Assembly: GCA_019117125.1 (NCBI GenBank)
Contig: DXAL01000025.1
Span: 1-37,152, forward strand
Direction: 5' to 3'
Origin: Candidatus Mediterraneibacter merdipullorum
GTDB taxonomy: Bacteria > Bacillota > Clostridia > Lachnospirales > Lachnospiraceae
DNA: 37,152 nucleotides
Shown here: positions 8,559-16,623 of the stretch, one piece after another
Numbering within the stretch: the first letter of the stretch is position 1
How the letters are laid out: every line of letters begins with the position of its first letter
The notes under the pieces: model-generated
Told to the model about the DNA's origin: nothing
The model's input: only the letters and a program-made list of their open reading frames with translations
Database searches by the model: none
Translations under genes and position numbers: made by a program

Positions 8559-8607
8559 CAAAAAGATACCCGCCCCCGTCTGAGAGCAGATATCTTCCTG
8601 ATATCCC
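8559..8607 (-). promoter_or_regulatory. mutually exclusive hairpins in the larE leader
   Basis: In the minus-strand transcript GATATC (8605-8600) can pair with GATATC (8594-8589) over a five-base loop. The second element, as AGATATC, can instead pair with GGTATCT (8570-8564) over an 18-base loop, and that stem is followed by a run of five T. This is the geometry of an antiterminator/terminator switch, but the stems are short and no known aptamer was recognised. It may equally be the weak terminator of the DUF951 gene. Confidence 0.35.
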
Positions 8608-8672
8608 GGACTACAGAGTTTTCTCCTGCGGACGTCTATCATCAGTACTGTCATCCCCATACGCCACCGTCC

Positions 8673-8894
8673 TTACTGCAAATTTTCTTTTGCTTCTTCT
8701 TTCGTCTCTGCTTTCCTGGTTATCTGCCGGGTGTTCTTTTCCACCAGTTTCCTCGGCACCATAACCTGATGGGCGCACCCCATGCATTTCAGCCGGAAAT
8801 CTGCTCCCACCCGCAGGATTTCCCACTCGTGGCTCCCGCATGGATGGGGCTTCTTCATCCGGATGATATCGCCTACTTCAAATCTGTCCGCCAT
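8673..8894 (-). CDS. DUF951 family protein
   Basis: A 73-residue basic protein of unknown function, widespread in Bacillota. It shows the DUF951 pattern: FEVGDIIRMKKPHPCGSHEW, then ILRVGADFRLKCMGCAHQVM and VPRKLVEK. The cysteines in HPCG and CMGC may bind a metal. ATG 8894 follows AAAGGG. It lies 33 bases downstream of the sortase gene on the same strand, so co-transcription is likely. Confidence 0.9.
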   Translation of the reverse strand: MADRFEVGDIIRMKKPHPCGSHEWEILRVGADFRLKCMGCAHQVMVPRKLVEKNTRQITRKAETKEEAKENLQ

Positions 8895-8927
8895 ATCTTT
8901 CCCTTTCTTTCGTGTCAGGACAGGGTC

Positions 8928-9815
8928 CTAGTCTACAGCCGTCAGCACGCCCTGGAGAAGGAACCGTTCATCTCTCCGGTCCCCGGTACAGGTCGAGAGC
9001 GTCACAATCTGGGACTCTGGGTCCAGCTCCACATCCACCTGGTAGTTCGAGGACTCCCGGCACATCTCCAGATATTCCTCAAACTCTTCATCCGATTCAA
9101 ATTCAATCTGATAGTTTCCGGCCGTGGCATGTACGATGCCCGCCATGAATACCGTGTAGGTCCTCACTTCCCCGGATGGCGTGTAGATATAGAAATCCGG
9201 ATGCTCCTGACAGAATTCTTCATCCTCATACAGATGGAGCCTGGAGAACATATCCGGGCTCACGTTCAGATGATGTCCGTATATGATGGTGTTCTTATCG
9301 GAAAAATCATCGTGGTTGTTCATATCCATAAAGATGGAGCCGAGGGTGTTGTCGTTCTCCGAAAAAGTCTGCGTCAGGTATTCCTCATTATCCGCGCTCT
9401 TTACAACCGGATAGTTGATGATGGACGGCTCGTCAAAGCGTATCCACGCGACGGTGTCCGGATTGATGTCCAGCAGCGCGTCAAAATCCACGCTGAACCC
9501 GGCTCCGTCGCCGTCCGCCGTCACCGCCAGGTCTTTGATTTCATCGTATTCCTTTCCACCCATGTATCTCGGTATCAGTATCATCCCGAGCTGATAGATG
9601 GAAAAAACAAACACACAGACCGCTGCGATGAGGATGACCCCGGATACAATGTCAAAGGTCATCTTCTTTTTCCTGCGCTGTTTCCGGCGTTCCTCTTTTG
9701 TCATTCCCTGCTCGTCCGGTCTTCTCCTGCGTGTTCCTTCCGTCCTGCGTGTTCCTTCCGTCCTGCGTGTTCCCTCGGTCCTGCGTGTTCCGCCGGTCCT
9801 GCTAGTTCTTTTCAT
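8928..9815 (-). CDS. srtB: class B sortase
   Basis: A membrane-anchored transpeptidase of about 295 residues that would cleave a sorting signal and attach proteins to the wall or to each other. Order: Arg/Thr-rich cytoplasmic tail with tandem repeats, RKQRRKKK stop-transfer charges, one membrane helix (TFDIVSGVILIAAVCVFVFS), then the sortase fold with catalytic His in IIYGHHLN, Cys in IVTLSTCTGD and Arg in DRRDERF. The spacing and the long region before the Cys fit class B. ATG 9815 has GGAAGAG upstream; a GTG at 9851 would add 12 residues. No substrate with a sorting signal is in the window. Confidence 0.92.
   Translation of the reverse strand: MKRTSRTGGTRRTEGTRRTEGTRRTEGTRRRRPDEQGMTKEERRKQRRKKKMTFDIVSGVILIAAVCVFVFSIYQLGMILIPRYMGGKEYDEIKDLAVTADGDGAGFSVDFDALLDINPDTVAWIRFDEPSIINYPVVKSADNEEYLTQTFSENDNTLGSIFMDMNNHDDFSDKNTIIYGHHLNVSPDMFSRLHLYEDEEFCQEHPDFYIYTPSGEVRTYTVFMAGIVHATAGNYQIEFESDEEFEEYLEMCRESSNYQVDVELDPESQIVTLSTCTGDRRDERFLLQGVLTAVD
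9724..9800 (-). repeat. 18-bp in-frame tandem repeat in srtB
   Basis: About four units of an 18-base repeat, each containing the string CTGCGTGTTCC on the plus strand, encode successive GTRRTE units at the N-terminus of the sortase, ahead of the membrane helix. Units differ at only a few positions, suggesting recent expansion. Confidence 0.8.
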
Positions 9816-9915
9816 TCTTCTCTTCCCTTTCTCCTGCCGTGTGCTCCCCACAGCAATGTATCCCCGGTGTCCGCCGCCTCATTCCGGCACGGCGGAGCAT
9901 CCACATGCGCTGTGC

Positions 9916-10551
9916 TCAGAAACCGAGTGCCTCATCCACGAGGATGACCTTAAACCGCTTCGGTATCCTGCTGAACCGCGTGACGAGTATCTGGCAGCAG
10001 ATGCAGTCCGGGCTCTTGCAGTCCGCGCAGCTCCCGTTCTTCACGCAGGGCGTATCGATGCCGAACCGCTGGGTATTGATGGGCGCCGCCTCGTTCCTTG
10101 CCCTGTGCATGGCGTCTTCTTCGGACTTGACGACCTTGTTCATGCCGACGATGAGCAGCACATTCTTCGGTCCGAAGGCATAGGCTGCCACCCGGTTTGC
10201 ATTGCCGTCGATATTGACGAACACGCCGTCCTCGCTCATGGCGTTGACGCTTCCGAGGAACCAGTCGCAGGTGAATGCTTTCAGCGCAATCTCGCTGCGC
10301 TCCTCCTGCGTGGCGGCTTTATCCCGGTCATAGAACACATAATTTCCTGCGCTCAGGGCATCGGTCAGCCCGATCTCCCGCACGGTAGCGGAGCCGCCCA
10401 TATTGACGGTGCTCCCCTCCGGGATGAGCTCCAGCGCTTTTTGCACTGCCTCTTCCCCGGAAGAGACATAGTACGCCTCCATATTCCTCGACTCGAGCGC
10501 CTTTACCACGCGCCTGCCAAGGGCTTCATTTCTTTTCTGTCTCACATCCAT
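9916..10551 (-). CDS. LUD-domain (LutC/DUF162-like) protein
   Basis: A 211-residue single-domain protein of the LUD family, to which LutC and part of LutB (lactate oxidation) belong. Typical blocks are EGSTVNMGGSATVREIGL, FTCDWFLGSVNAMSEDG and VLLIVGMNKVV. The C-terminus is Cys-rich (CVKNGSCADCKSPDCICCQI), a feature of the stand-alone clostridial branch and possibly metal-binding. The function of that branch is not established. ATG 10551 has AAGGAGG upstream. It lies 59 bases after gatD and may be co-transcribed with murT-gatD. Confidence 0.87.
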   Translation of the reverse strand: MDVRQKRNEALGRRVVKALESRNMEAYYVSSGEEAVQKALELIPEGSTVNMGGSATVREIGLTDALSAGNYVFYDRDKAATQEERSEIALKAFTCDWFLGSVNAMSEDGVFVNIDGNANRVAAYAFGPKNVLLIVGMNKVVKSEEDAMHRARNEAAPINTQRFGIDTPCVKNGSCADCKSPDCICCQILVTRFSRIPKRFKVILVDEALGF

Positions 10552-10610
10552 CGCTGGGTCCTCCTTTTCTCCTCATTTCCCGCGCGGCACGCCGTCCTGC
10601 CGGCGCCGCG

Positions 10611-11369
10611 TCAGGTATGCCGTTTGATGGTCTCTTTCAGGATATATTTCTTATCGTTGTACCGCTCTGCGATATAGCGGTTCGCTTTCGTTTCCATATC
10701 GTCGGGAAGGGGAGCGAGCGAGGCTTCCTCTCCGTACTTCTTCTTCAGGGCGCGCTCCAGCAGGTAGTCGCACACATGGGGATTCTTCGGAAGGAGCGGA
10801 CCGTGCAGATAGGTGGCGATGACATTTTTATACACTACGCCCTCATATCCGCTGTCCCCGGTATTGCCGAATCCGTAAACGACTTTCCCGAAGGGGGTGT
10901 GGGCTCCAATCTCCGTCCTGCCGCCATGGTTCTCAAACCCGACCACCGGGCGGTCAAACAGAGGGCTTTCCAGGACAATGTCCCGGATGAGCCGCTCCGG
11001 CTTCCAGTCCGTGGTGATGTCCAGTATCCCAAGACCTTCGATGGTCTTTTTCTCTGTCCGGTAATACTTCCCGAGGAGCTGGTAGCCGCCGCACACGGCA
11101 AGGACCACGCCGCCCTCTTCTACATATATTTTGAAATCTTCCCGGATATGCTTCAGGAATCCGCAGACCAGTTCCTGCTCCCGGTCGGAGCCTCCGCCCA
11201 GCAGCACGATGTCCAGCCCGGAAAAGTCAATGGCATCCCCCGACAGGAACGGGACGACTTCCGCCTCGATGCCGCGCCACTCAAGCCGCTTGCGGAAACA
11301 CTGGATATTCCCCCGGTCCCCGTACAGGTTCAGGAGGTCCGGATACAGATGTCCGATCGTCAGTTTCAT
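10611..11369 (-). CDS. gatD: GatD, glutaminase subunit of lipid II isoglutaminyl synthase
   Basis: A 252-residue class I glutamine amidotransferase that hydrolyses glutamine and passes ammonia to MurT, which amidates the D-Glu of lipid II. The nucleophile is Cys about 93 in LAVCGGYQLLG and the catalytic His lies in TYLHGPLL, as in Staphylococcus aureus GatD (Cys94, His189). The ATG at 11369 shares one base with the murT stop (TGATG), giving tight coupling to its partner; a GTG three bases upstream is the alternative. Confidence 0.95.
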   Translation of the reverse strand: MKLTIGHLYPDLLNLYGDRGNIQCFRKRLEWRGIEAEVVPFLSGDAIDFSGLDIVLLGGGSDREQELVCGFLKHIREDFKIYVEEGGVVLAVCGGYQLLGKYYRTEKKTIEGLGILDITTDWKPERLIRDIVLESPLFDRPVVGFENHGGRTEIGAHTPFGKVVYGFGNTGDSGYEGVVYKNVIATYLHGPLLPKNPHVCDYLLERALKKKYGEEASLAPLPDDMETKANRYIAERYNDKKYILKETIKRHT

Positions 11370-12772
11370 CACGCCTGCACCTCCTCTTTCTCCAGCTCTG
11401 TGAGCATATGGTTCGTCCGGTAAAGCCCGGAATAATTCACAATGACATACAGGTTCTTCGTACCGTTCACCGTGCGCTCCGTCACCGCCGCCTTCAAATC
11501 TTCCGTTGTCTCGCAGGGGATATCCTCATATTTCAGGCGCAGACCCATATCGTACCGTCTGGTCCCGGCTGTGAGTATCTTCTCCGCGCTGCTGTCCGCC
11601 AGATACTGGAAGTCCACGTCCCAGAGCCAGGAGATATCGCGTCCGTCCTGGGCGGTGTCATTAATCTGGATGATGATGTCCTTTGGCTTTTCATCCTTGA
11701 GCACAAGGGAAATCTTCTGCTGGAACCCGATGGGGTTCTTCGCCAGATGGAGCTGCACCCTGGCGCCGTTTATCGTGAAGATGCTCTCCCGGTTGTTGCC
11801 GTAGTCAAAAGCTTCGATCATCTCTTTGAATCCCGCATACCCTGCGCCCATCGTCTTCAGCGCCGTGTAGGCGGACAGGGTATTGTAGATATTGTACGGT
11901 GTCCGCGCCGTGGAATCGATGTGCATGCCGTCCAGGTCAAAGGAATAGACTTCCCCGTCCATCCGGATGCCCGCCGCAGTATAATCCGGCTCAGGTCTGG
12001 CAAAGCCGCACGCCGGGCAGCGGTAGATGCCGAGCTGTCCGTAGTGGAAGAAGTCGTATTCCAGCTTCTTCCCGCATTTCCGGCAGAAGATGCTCTCCCG
12101 TATCTCCGACCTGGAGATATCGTCGAATATCTGCTCGTCAATCCCGTAGGAGACGAAGGGATTCCCGCTCTCTTCCGCGAGGGAATAGGACAGGATGTCG
12201 TCGCAGTTGATGATGAGCGTCGTCTCCGGCACGCTTCGCACTGCTGTGAGCAGTTTCCCGTAAGTGATGTCCACCTCGCCGAAACGGTCCAGCTGGTCCC
12301 TCGATATATTCGTCAGGAGGGCGCAGTCGGGCTTCAGCTTCGGGAGCACACCCACGGAAGATATCTCATCCACCTCGATGCACGCATAGTCCGCATCCAG
12401 CCGTCCTCTCCGGTCCGTCGCCAGGACGAATGCGGAGATGATGCCGTTTAACATATTGGCGCCGGTGCGGTTGATGATGACTTTCTTTCCCTCGGATTCC
12501 AGGGCTCTGCAGAGGATGGCGTTGGTCGTCGTCTTGCCGTTGGTCCCCATGGTGACAATGGTCTTCCCCCGTACCTGCCGCGCCATCTCACCCAGGATAT
12601 CCGGGTCGATGCGGCGCGCCACATAACCGGGGAGGGTGACGCCGCTCCCCCGGTTCATCAGCTTGATGAGCCCGCTTGTTATCTTTGCAAATCGTATCGC
12701 TAACCTGCTTCTTACTCTCATAAATGTAACCCAACTCTTTATCTTAATCTTGATTGCAGTCCGGTCAGACAT
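11369..12772 (-). CDS. murT: MurT, Mur-ligase subunit of lipid II isoglutaminyl synthase
   Basis: A 467-residue Mur ligase-like protein that with GatD converts the second residue of the peptidoglycan stem from iso-Glu to iso-Gln. Order: short basic N-region, P-loop GTNGKTTTN (about 76-84), Mur central domain with NISRDQLDRFGEVD, a four-Cys zinc ribbon (CRKCG about 230-234, CPACG about 252-256) and the DUF1727 C-terminal domain with NDTAQDGRDISWLWDVDF. ATG 12772 lies about 20 bases after the predicted transcription start. Comparison with S. aureus MurT suggests that the ATG at 12721 could also be used, but it lacks a visible ribosome site. Confidence 0.94.
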   Translation of the reverse strand: MSDRTAIKIKIKSWVTFMRVRSRLAIRFAKITSGLIKLMNRGSGVTLPGYVARRIDPDILGEMARQVRGKTIVTMGTNGKTTTNAILCRALESEGKKVIINRTGANMLNGIISAFVLATDRRGRLDADYACIEVDEISSVGVLPKLKPDCALLTNISRDQLDRFGEVDITYGKLLTAVRSVPETTLIINCDDILSYSLAEESGNPFVSYGIDEQIFDDISRSEIRESIFCRKCGKKLEYDFFHYGQLGIYRCPACGFARPEPDYTAAGIRMDGEVYSFDLDGMHIDSTARTPYNIYNTLSAYTALKTMGAGYAGFKEMIEAFDYGNNRESIFTINGARVQLHLAKNPIGFQQKISLVLKDEKPKDIIIQINDTAQDGRDISWLWDVDFQYLADSSAEKILTAGTRRYDMGLRLKYEDIPCETTEDLKAAVTERTVNGTKNLYVIVNYSGLYRTNHMLTELEKEEVQA

Positions 12773-12799
12773 CGCTTCCCGCCCGCTGCCACGAGGGAT

Positions 12800-12828
12800 A
12801 TTATACGTGAAAATGCCCGGAAATACAA
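12800..12828 (-). promoter_or_regulatory. promoter of murT-gatD
   Basis: Minus strand TTGTAT, 17-base spacer, TATAAT. The predicted transcript starts near 12793, about 20 bases before the murT start. Confidence 0.7.
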
Positions 12829-12846
12829 GGGCTCGTCATCCGCTTC

Positions 12847-13749
12847 CTATGCATCGTCTTTCCCCCGTGCTTCGCCTCCGGACGGCATCCGTTTTAAGAG
12901 CTCGTCGATGGCGTACGCCACGCCCAGCTCTTCATTTGTCTTTGTGACATATCTTGCCGCGCGCTTCACTTCCGGTTCCGCGTTCCCCATGGCAACGGTC
13001 GCCCCGAAATCCATGGAGAGCATGGACAGGTCGTTCATGCTGTCGCCCAGCACCATCACCTCGTCCATCGTGTACCCGAGGGATTCGATATAGTCTTTCA
13101 GCACCGGACCTTTCTGCGCCCGCACATCCGTAATCTCCAGGTTTGTGACAAAGGAAGACGCCACTGCGATATCCGTTCTGTCCGCCAGACTCTCTTCGAT
13201 TTCCGAGAGCATCTGCGTATCATTGGAAAAGAGGAAGAGCTTGTAGACGGGCACGCCCGCTTCCTCCAGTTCGTCGAGGGAGCGGAAGGTCTTTGTCCTT
13301 GCCTTCGTCTTCTCGTAGAGTGGGGAAGCCTTAATCTCCTCTCTGGACATGCTGAGATGGAACAGTTCCAGCTCCAGCATAAGGCTTTCCTCAATCTCTT
13401 CCGGCGTCCCGATGCGGTAGTCGTACCGGTCGGTACAGAAAATGACAGAGACCGGGTATTTCCTGATCCGTCCGTAGACTTCCCTGCACACTTCCCGGTC
13501 TACCGGACAACGGGAGACAATCTGCAGGGAAGGGTCCCGCACTTCAGCCCCGCTGCTGACGAGATAATCACAGACAATCCCGGTGCTTCCCATCTCTGTC
13601 ATGGCGCCGAAAAAATTCCTCCCCGTTGCGATGATGAACCGTATCCCCGCATCGCAGGCGCGTCTGACCGCATCGATTGTCTCCGGCGCCGCTCTGTGGT
13701 CGTCGCCGAGAAGGGTGCCGTCCATGTCGCTGGCTATCACTTTTATCAT
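12847..13749 (-). CDS. Cof-type HAD-superfamily phosphatase
   Basis: A 300-residue cytosolic hydrolase of the Cof/YidA group (HAD class IIB). Motif I is ASDMDGTLLGDD with both catalytic aspartates; motif II is FIIATGRN; motif IV is VMVLGDSMNDLSMLSM. The C2-type cap sits between. Members dephosphorylate sugar phosphates or flavin/cofactor phosphates; the substrate here cannot be told. It has its own promoter upstream and stops 74 bases before the murT start, on the same strand. Confidence 0.92.
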   Translation of the reverse strand: MIKVIASDMDGTLLGDDHRAAPETIDAVRRACDAGIRFIIATGRNFFGAMTEMGSTGIVCDYLVSSGAEVRDPSLQIVSRCPVDREVCREVYGRIRKYPVSVIFCTDRYDYRIGTPEEIEESLMLELELFHLSMSREEIKASPLYEKTKARTKTFRSLDELEEAGVPVYKLFLFSNDTQMLSEIEESLADRTDIAVASSFVTNLEITDVRAQKGPVLKDYIESLGYTMDEVMVLGDSMNDLSMLSMDFGATVAMGNAEPEVKRAARYVTKTNEELGVAYAIDELLKRMPSGGEARGKDDA

Positions 13750-13794
13750 TGGTCTTCTCCTTGTTGTATGCTGCCTTTGTCTTCCAACTGTTTT

Positions 13795-13823
13795 ATCTTA
13801 GCACACCCTGTGATTCTTGTAAA
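13795..13823 (-). promoter_or_regulatory. promoter of the HAD phosphatase gene
   Basis: Minus strand TTTACA, 17-base spacer, TAAGAT, about 45 bases upstream of the start codon. Confidence 0.6.
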
Positions 13824-13870
13824 TCTGCCGGGAGAGCAGAAATGCCGGGAGGGCGGATACTGCTCCGGGC

Positions 13871-14209
13871 TTACTGAAGCCCCTCATCCTTTCTCCCGTA
13901 TTCCCGTACCGTTGTATTTGCTTTTTCCCGATATTCCTCTGCATATTGAATCGCCTCCAGCGTGCGGCAGGCGCGGGTATAATAATACCGGAGTGCAGTA
14001 TCCATGACATTTTTGCGTTTTCCCGCAAGAAGGTCCGGGCTCAGCTCGATTCTCTTCTTATAGGAGATAAGGCGTTCGCCGGAGCGGATATAATTTTCCT
14101 GTGTCTCCAAATCCACAATCAGCTGCGGCATATCACCGATATACAGCTTCGTTCCTTCCAGTTTAAAGGTAATCTTTCCGTCATTCACCAGTACTTCCCT
14201 TTCTTCCAT
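13871..14209 (-). CDS. unknown small protein overlapping the HipA-like kinase gene
   Basis: A 112-residue protein starting MEEREVLVNDGKITFKLEG. I do not recognise a family. The first half looks like short beta-strands (KLYIGDMPQLIVDLET), the second half is helical and basic, rich in Tyr and Arg (ALRYYYTRACRTLEAIQYAEEYRE). The ATG at 14209 lies inside the 3' end of the kinase gene, which it overlaps by 25 bases in another frame, after GGGAGT. The overlap implies co-translation and a shared task. It is not a HipB-type helix-turn-helix protein as far as can be seen. Confidence 0.7.
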   Translation of the reverse strand: MEEREVLVNDGKITFKLEGTKLYIGDMPQLIVDLETQENYIRSGERLISYKKRIELSPDLLAGKRKNVMDTALRYYYTRACRTLEAIQYAEEYREKANTTVREYGRKDEGLQ

Positions 14210-15423
14210 ATCTTTACTCCCAAAGCAAATTGCCTGAGAAATTCCGTTTTTTCCCGTATTGTCCCGGCAATCTCCTCCGCCCGTTCTTCCGGCATATCCG
14301 TGTATTTCTCCAACAGGCTTTTTACATGTTCTGCAAAATGCTCCGTCCGTTCCAGTTCCGGCACGCTTTCCGTCCGCACATACCGAAGAAGCACCGTTTC
14401 CCGGCTGCAAAACGAATTCACGCGGATATCCAGAAGATGTTCTCCGTGCGGGATGATATCAGAATCATAAAACAGCGAGTTTCCCGTATCAAACAACGGC
14501 GCCATACCTGTAATCCGGTGCATATCCGGTTCGTACAGAAATCCGAAATTATTCAGATGCCGGTCCGTATTGGAAAGGATAAAATCTGTTACTATCATAT
14601 ATTCCAGATAAGAGCGTATTTCTTCTTCCGGCATTCCTTCAGAAACAGCTATTGCAATCAAAGATTCATACAGCGAGCTGTCATTCGGAACCTTATAATC
14701 TGCCGCCAGCTGATACGCCGGTACAAATTCCATTTTTTCAGAGGTAAAAAGCGGGCTCAGGCAACAGGGATATTCTTTTCCTTGTATTCTGATGCTTCCC
14801 ATCTCATACGGAACATAATTTCTCCACCCAAAACATTTATGAAGTTCGCCTGCAATCACTTCGTTTACTGTCTGCTGGCTGTAGCTGCCTGTACTTATTT
14901 TCAACAGATAACGTTTCCCGTCCCGTATAATCCACTTTTTCTTCATATCCCCGTTGACAGACGCTGAAGGCGATATTTTAGAAATATGCCCGCCTTCCTC
15001 TTGCTCCTGGGAATCGGTCAGCATGTTCCCCAGCTCATCTGTAAAATCATTTTCATAAAAATTGATATCTTTCCAGTAGAGTTCCTGACCGACCGGCTGC
15101 ACCCAGTAATGGTCCGTCAGGCTGAGCCCATAGGAAGAAAGCATCAGAGACTGCCCTGATGCCTCAGACAGGGCGTTCAATACCTGTCTGAGACCTTTTC
15201 TGGAATCAGGGATTGCCCGCATATTCCACCAGCGGGAAAGTCCGGAACCATCTGCTGCCGTCCCTGCCGGCAGTTCTTCCGGCATATATACCTCAGGCAC
15301 ATACTCTATCATCCCGGTATGGAGATTCATCTGGAGCATTGCCGTATCGATATCTTTATGTTTCAGTATGAATAATCCTGTCATATCTTCTGTCTGTGTT
15401 TTTTCGACTCTGGTCTGATACAT
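14185..15423 (-). CDS. HipA-like serine/threonine kinase
   Basis: A 412-residue protein with the HipA/PI3K-like kinase core in its second half. Seen: loop GHISKISPSASVNGD (about 145-159), probable ATP-binding Lys in RYLLKIS (175), Glu in NEVIAGEL (188), catalytic loop SNTDRHLNNFGFL (about 284-296, compare HipA NxDxHxKN) and the metal-binding Asp in APLFDTGNS (about 312). All key residues are present, so it is likely active. The N-terminal 140 residues (with GLSRWWNMRAIPDSRKGLRQ) are unlike E. coli HipA and probably define the target or regulator. ATG 15423 has AGGAG at good spacing. No hipB-like antitoxin is adjacent; the partner is the overlapping small gene. The promoter sits in the duplicated cassette upstream. 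Confidence 0.83.
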   Translation of the reverse strand: MYQTRVEKTQTEDMTGLFILKHKDIDTAMLQMNLHTGMIEYVPEVYMPEELPAGTAADGSGLSRWWNMRAIPDSRKGLRQVLNALSEASGQSLMLSSYGLSLTDHYWVQPVGQELYWKDINFYENDFTDELGNMLTDSQEQEEGGHISKISPSASVNGDMKKKWIIRDGKRYLLKISTGSYSQQTVNEVIAGELHKCFGWRNYVPYEMGSIRIQGKEYPCCLSPLFTSEKMEFVPAYQLAADYKVPNDSSLYESLIAIAVSEGMPEEEIRSYLEYMIVTDFILSNTDRHLNNFGFLYEPDMHRITGMAPLFDTGNSLFYDSDIIPHGEHLLDIRVNSFCSRETVLLRYVRTESVPELERTEHFAEHVKSLLEKYTDMPEERAEEIAGTIREKTEFLRQFALGVKIWKKGKYW

Positions 15424-15430
15424 ACCGGAC

Positions 15431-15514
15431 TCCTTTCCTGAATCACTCTTTTCATAAGATTACCATAGTAAGGGAAGTCGTGTAAAGAAAAAGGACGGGC
15501 ATTTCTGCCCGCCC
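15431..15514 (-). repeat. intergenic terminator-plus-promoter cassette, copy A
   Basis: This 84-base segment matches 16939-17020 at roughly 86 per cent with one gap. On the minus strand it contains a terminator followed by a promoter TTTACA-18-TAATCT (15486-15457). In this copy it ends the oxidoreductase transcript and starts the HipA-like kinase transcript. Confidence 0.85.
15487..15514 (-). terminator. intrinsic terminator after the Gfo/Idh/MocA gene
   Basis: Minus-strand stem GGGCGGGC/GCCCGTCC (one G-U pair) with a six-base loop, followed by TTTTTCTTT; 12 bases after the stop codon. Confidence 0.88.
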
Positions 15515-15525
15515 TTCTGACCGTT

Positions 15526-16602
15526 TTAGCGCTCGTCTGCCCAAAGCTGGCTTTCCGACTGAATGTCCCTGCCGCTCTTTTCTGCTTCCTCCAGCAGGAA
15601 GGACAGATATGTGTCCTGAAGCGCCTCCCGGAGGGGATAAAAGTCTTTCCCCGTCTCCCTGTACTCCTTCATCCGCTGCAGACAGGATGCCACCGCAATC
15701 TCATCGTCATTCATCCTCGCCGGGTAGAAGGGATTCTTGTACACCGCACGGTCCAGGAATGTCATCCGCCTGTGCGACCACTCGCTGTTGTTGTTGATGC
15801 CCGCGTCAAACCGCTGTATCTCCTGGATGACCGGGAGATTGCCCTCTGCGAGGAACCGCACCGTCATATCGTCGATTTCCCCGCGGGTCCCCTGTATGTT
15901 CCAGCGTCTCGCGCGTATCTGGGAGAAATACTGTTCACCCGAGAAATCCATAAACGCCGCTTTCCCGCTGTCGAAGCAGAAAGACGCCCACTCCCTCTCG
16001 CTGCGGATGAGTTTTCCGCTGTAGTCAAATCCTTCTCTTCCGTTGGTGTACACGATATCATAGGGGAAGACACTGCCCCTTATCACACAGTTTTCAAATC
16101 CGGTCTTCAAAAATCTCCGGAAAATGCTGACGGCATGATATCCGTGCAGCGCCGAGAGCATCACCTGCGTCACGTCTCCTATCACGCCGCTGTCTGTGAT
16201 ATCCTCCACCGCCGCATAGTAGGGCTGGAGCGGATACTGCTCCACAATCTGCACCCTGCCGTCCTGACGCAGCTTTGCCTCCCACAGTTCATTTAATTCT
16301 TCTGTATCTTTTCCCGGAGGGGTCTCGCACAGGATGTACTCTTTTTTCTCCATCAGTTCTGTCAGATAGGATTTCACGCCGTCTCTCGGTATGCATAAGA
16401 CAACGAAGTCATGCTCTTTTCCCAGCGCTTTCTCCAAATCCGCTGTCGCATATATGCCTGTCTCTTCCTGTACCTGAGCCGCGCGTTCTTCCGTGCGCAA
16501 AACCCATGCGGCAATCCGGAAACGGTCCGGCAGCATCCTGGAAATCCTGTAGAAGAAATCCGCCCTCCATCCGTATCCGATTAAAATAAATCTTGTCTGC
16601 AT
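15526..16602 (-). CDS. Gfo/Idh/MocA-family oxidoreductase
   Basis: A 358-residue NAD(P)-dependent dehydrogenase-like protein. The Rossmann start is FILIGYGWRADFFYRIS, with the GxGxxx-type glycine pattern altered to GYGWRA. YILCETPPGKD occupies the position of the family's EKP motif (here ETP, lacking the usual Lys), and the C-terminal alpha/beta domain follows. The missing Lys is worth noting, since it is catalytic in many members; substrate is unknown. ATG 16602 has AGGAGGG upstream. It follows the small YczE-like gene by 21 bases and likely shares its transcript, which ends at the strong terminator in cassette copy A. Confidence 0.8.
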   Translation of the reverse strand: MQTRFILIGYGWRADFFYRISRMLPDRFRIAAWVLRTEERAAQVQEETGIYATADLEKALGKEHDFVVLCIPRDGVKSYLTELMEKKEYILCETPPGKDTEELNELWEAKLRQDGRVQIVEQYPLQPYYAAVEDITDSGVIGDVTQVMLSALHGYHAVSIFRRFLKTGFENCVIRGSVFPYDIVYTNGREGFDYSGKLIRSEREWASFCFDSGKAAFMDFSGEQYFSQIRARRWNIQGTRGEIDDMTVRFLAEGNLPVIQEIQRFDAGINNNSEWSHRRMTFLDRAVYKNPFYPARMNDDEIAVASCLQRMKEYRETGKDFYPLREALQDTYLSFLLEEAEKSGRDIQSESQLWADER

Positions 16603-16623
16603 GCTCTTATCCCTCCTGTATCA

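Noticed and set aside
8521-8672. NiCo riboswitch before larE
   Set aside because: The four-helix aptamer consensus was not recognised; only alternative hairpins are reported.
9724-9800. CRISPR-like array
   Set aside because: Direct tandem repeats without spacers, in frame within the sortase gene.
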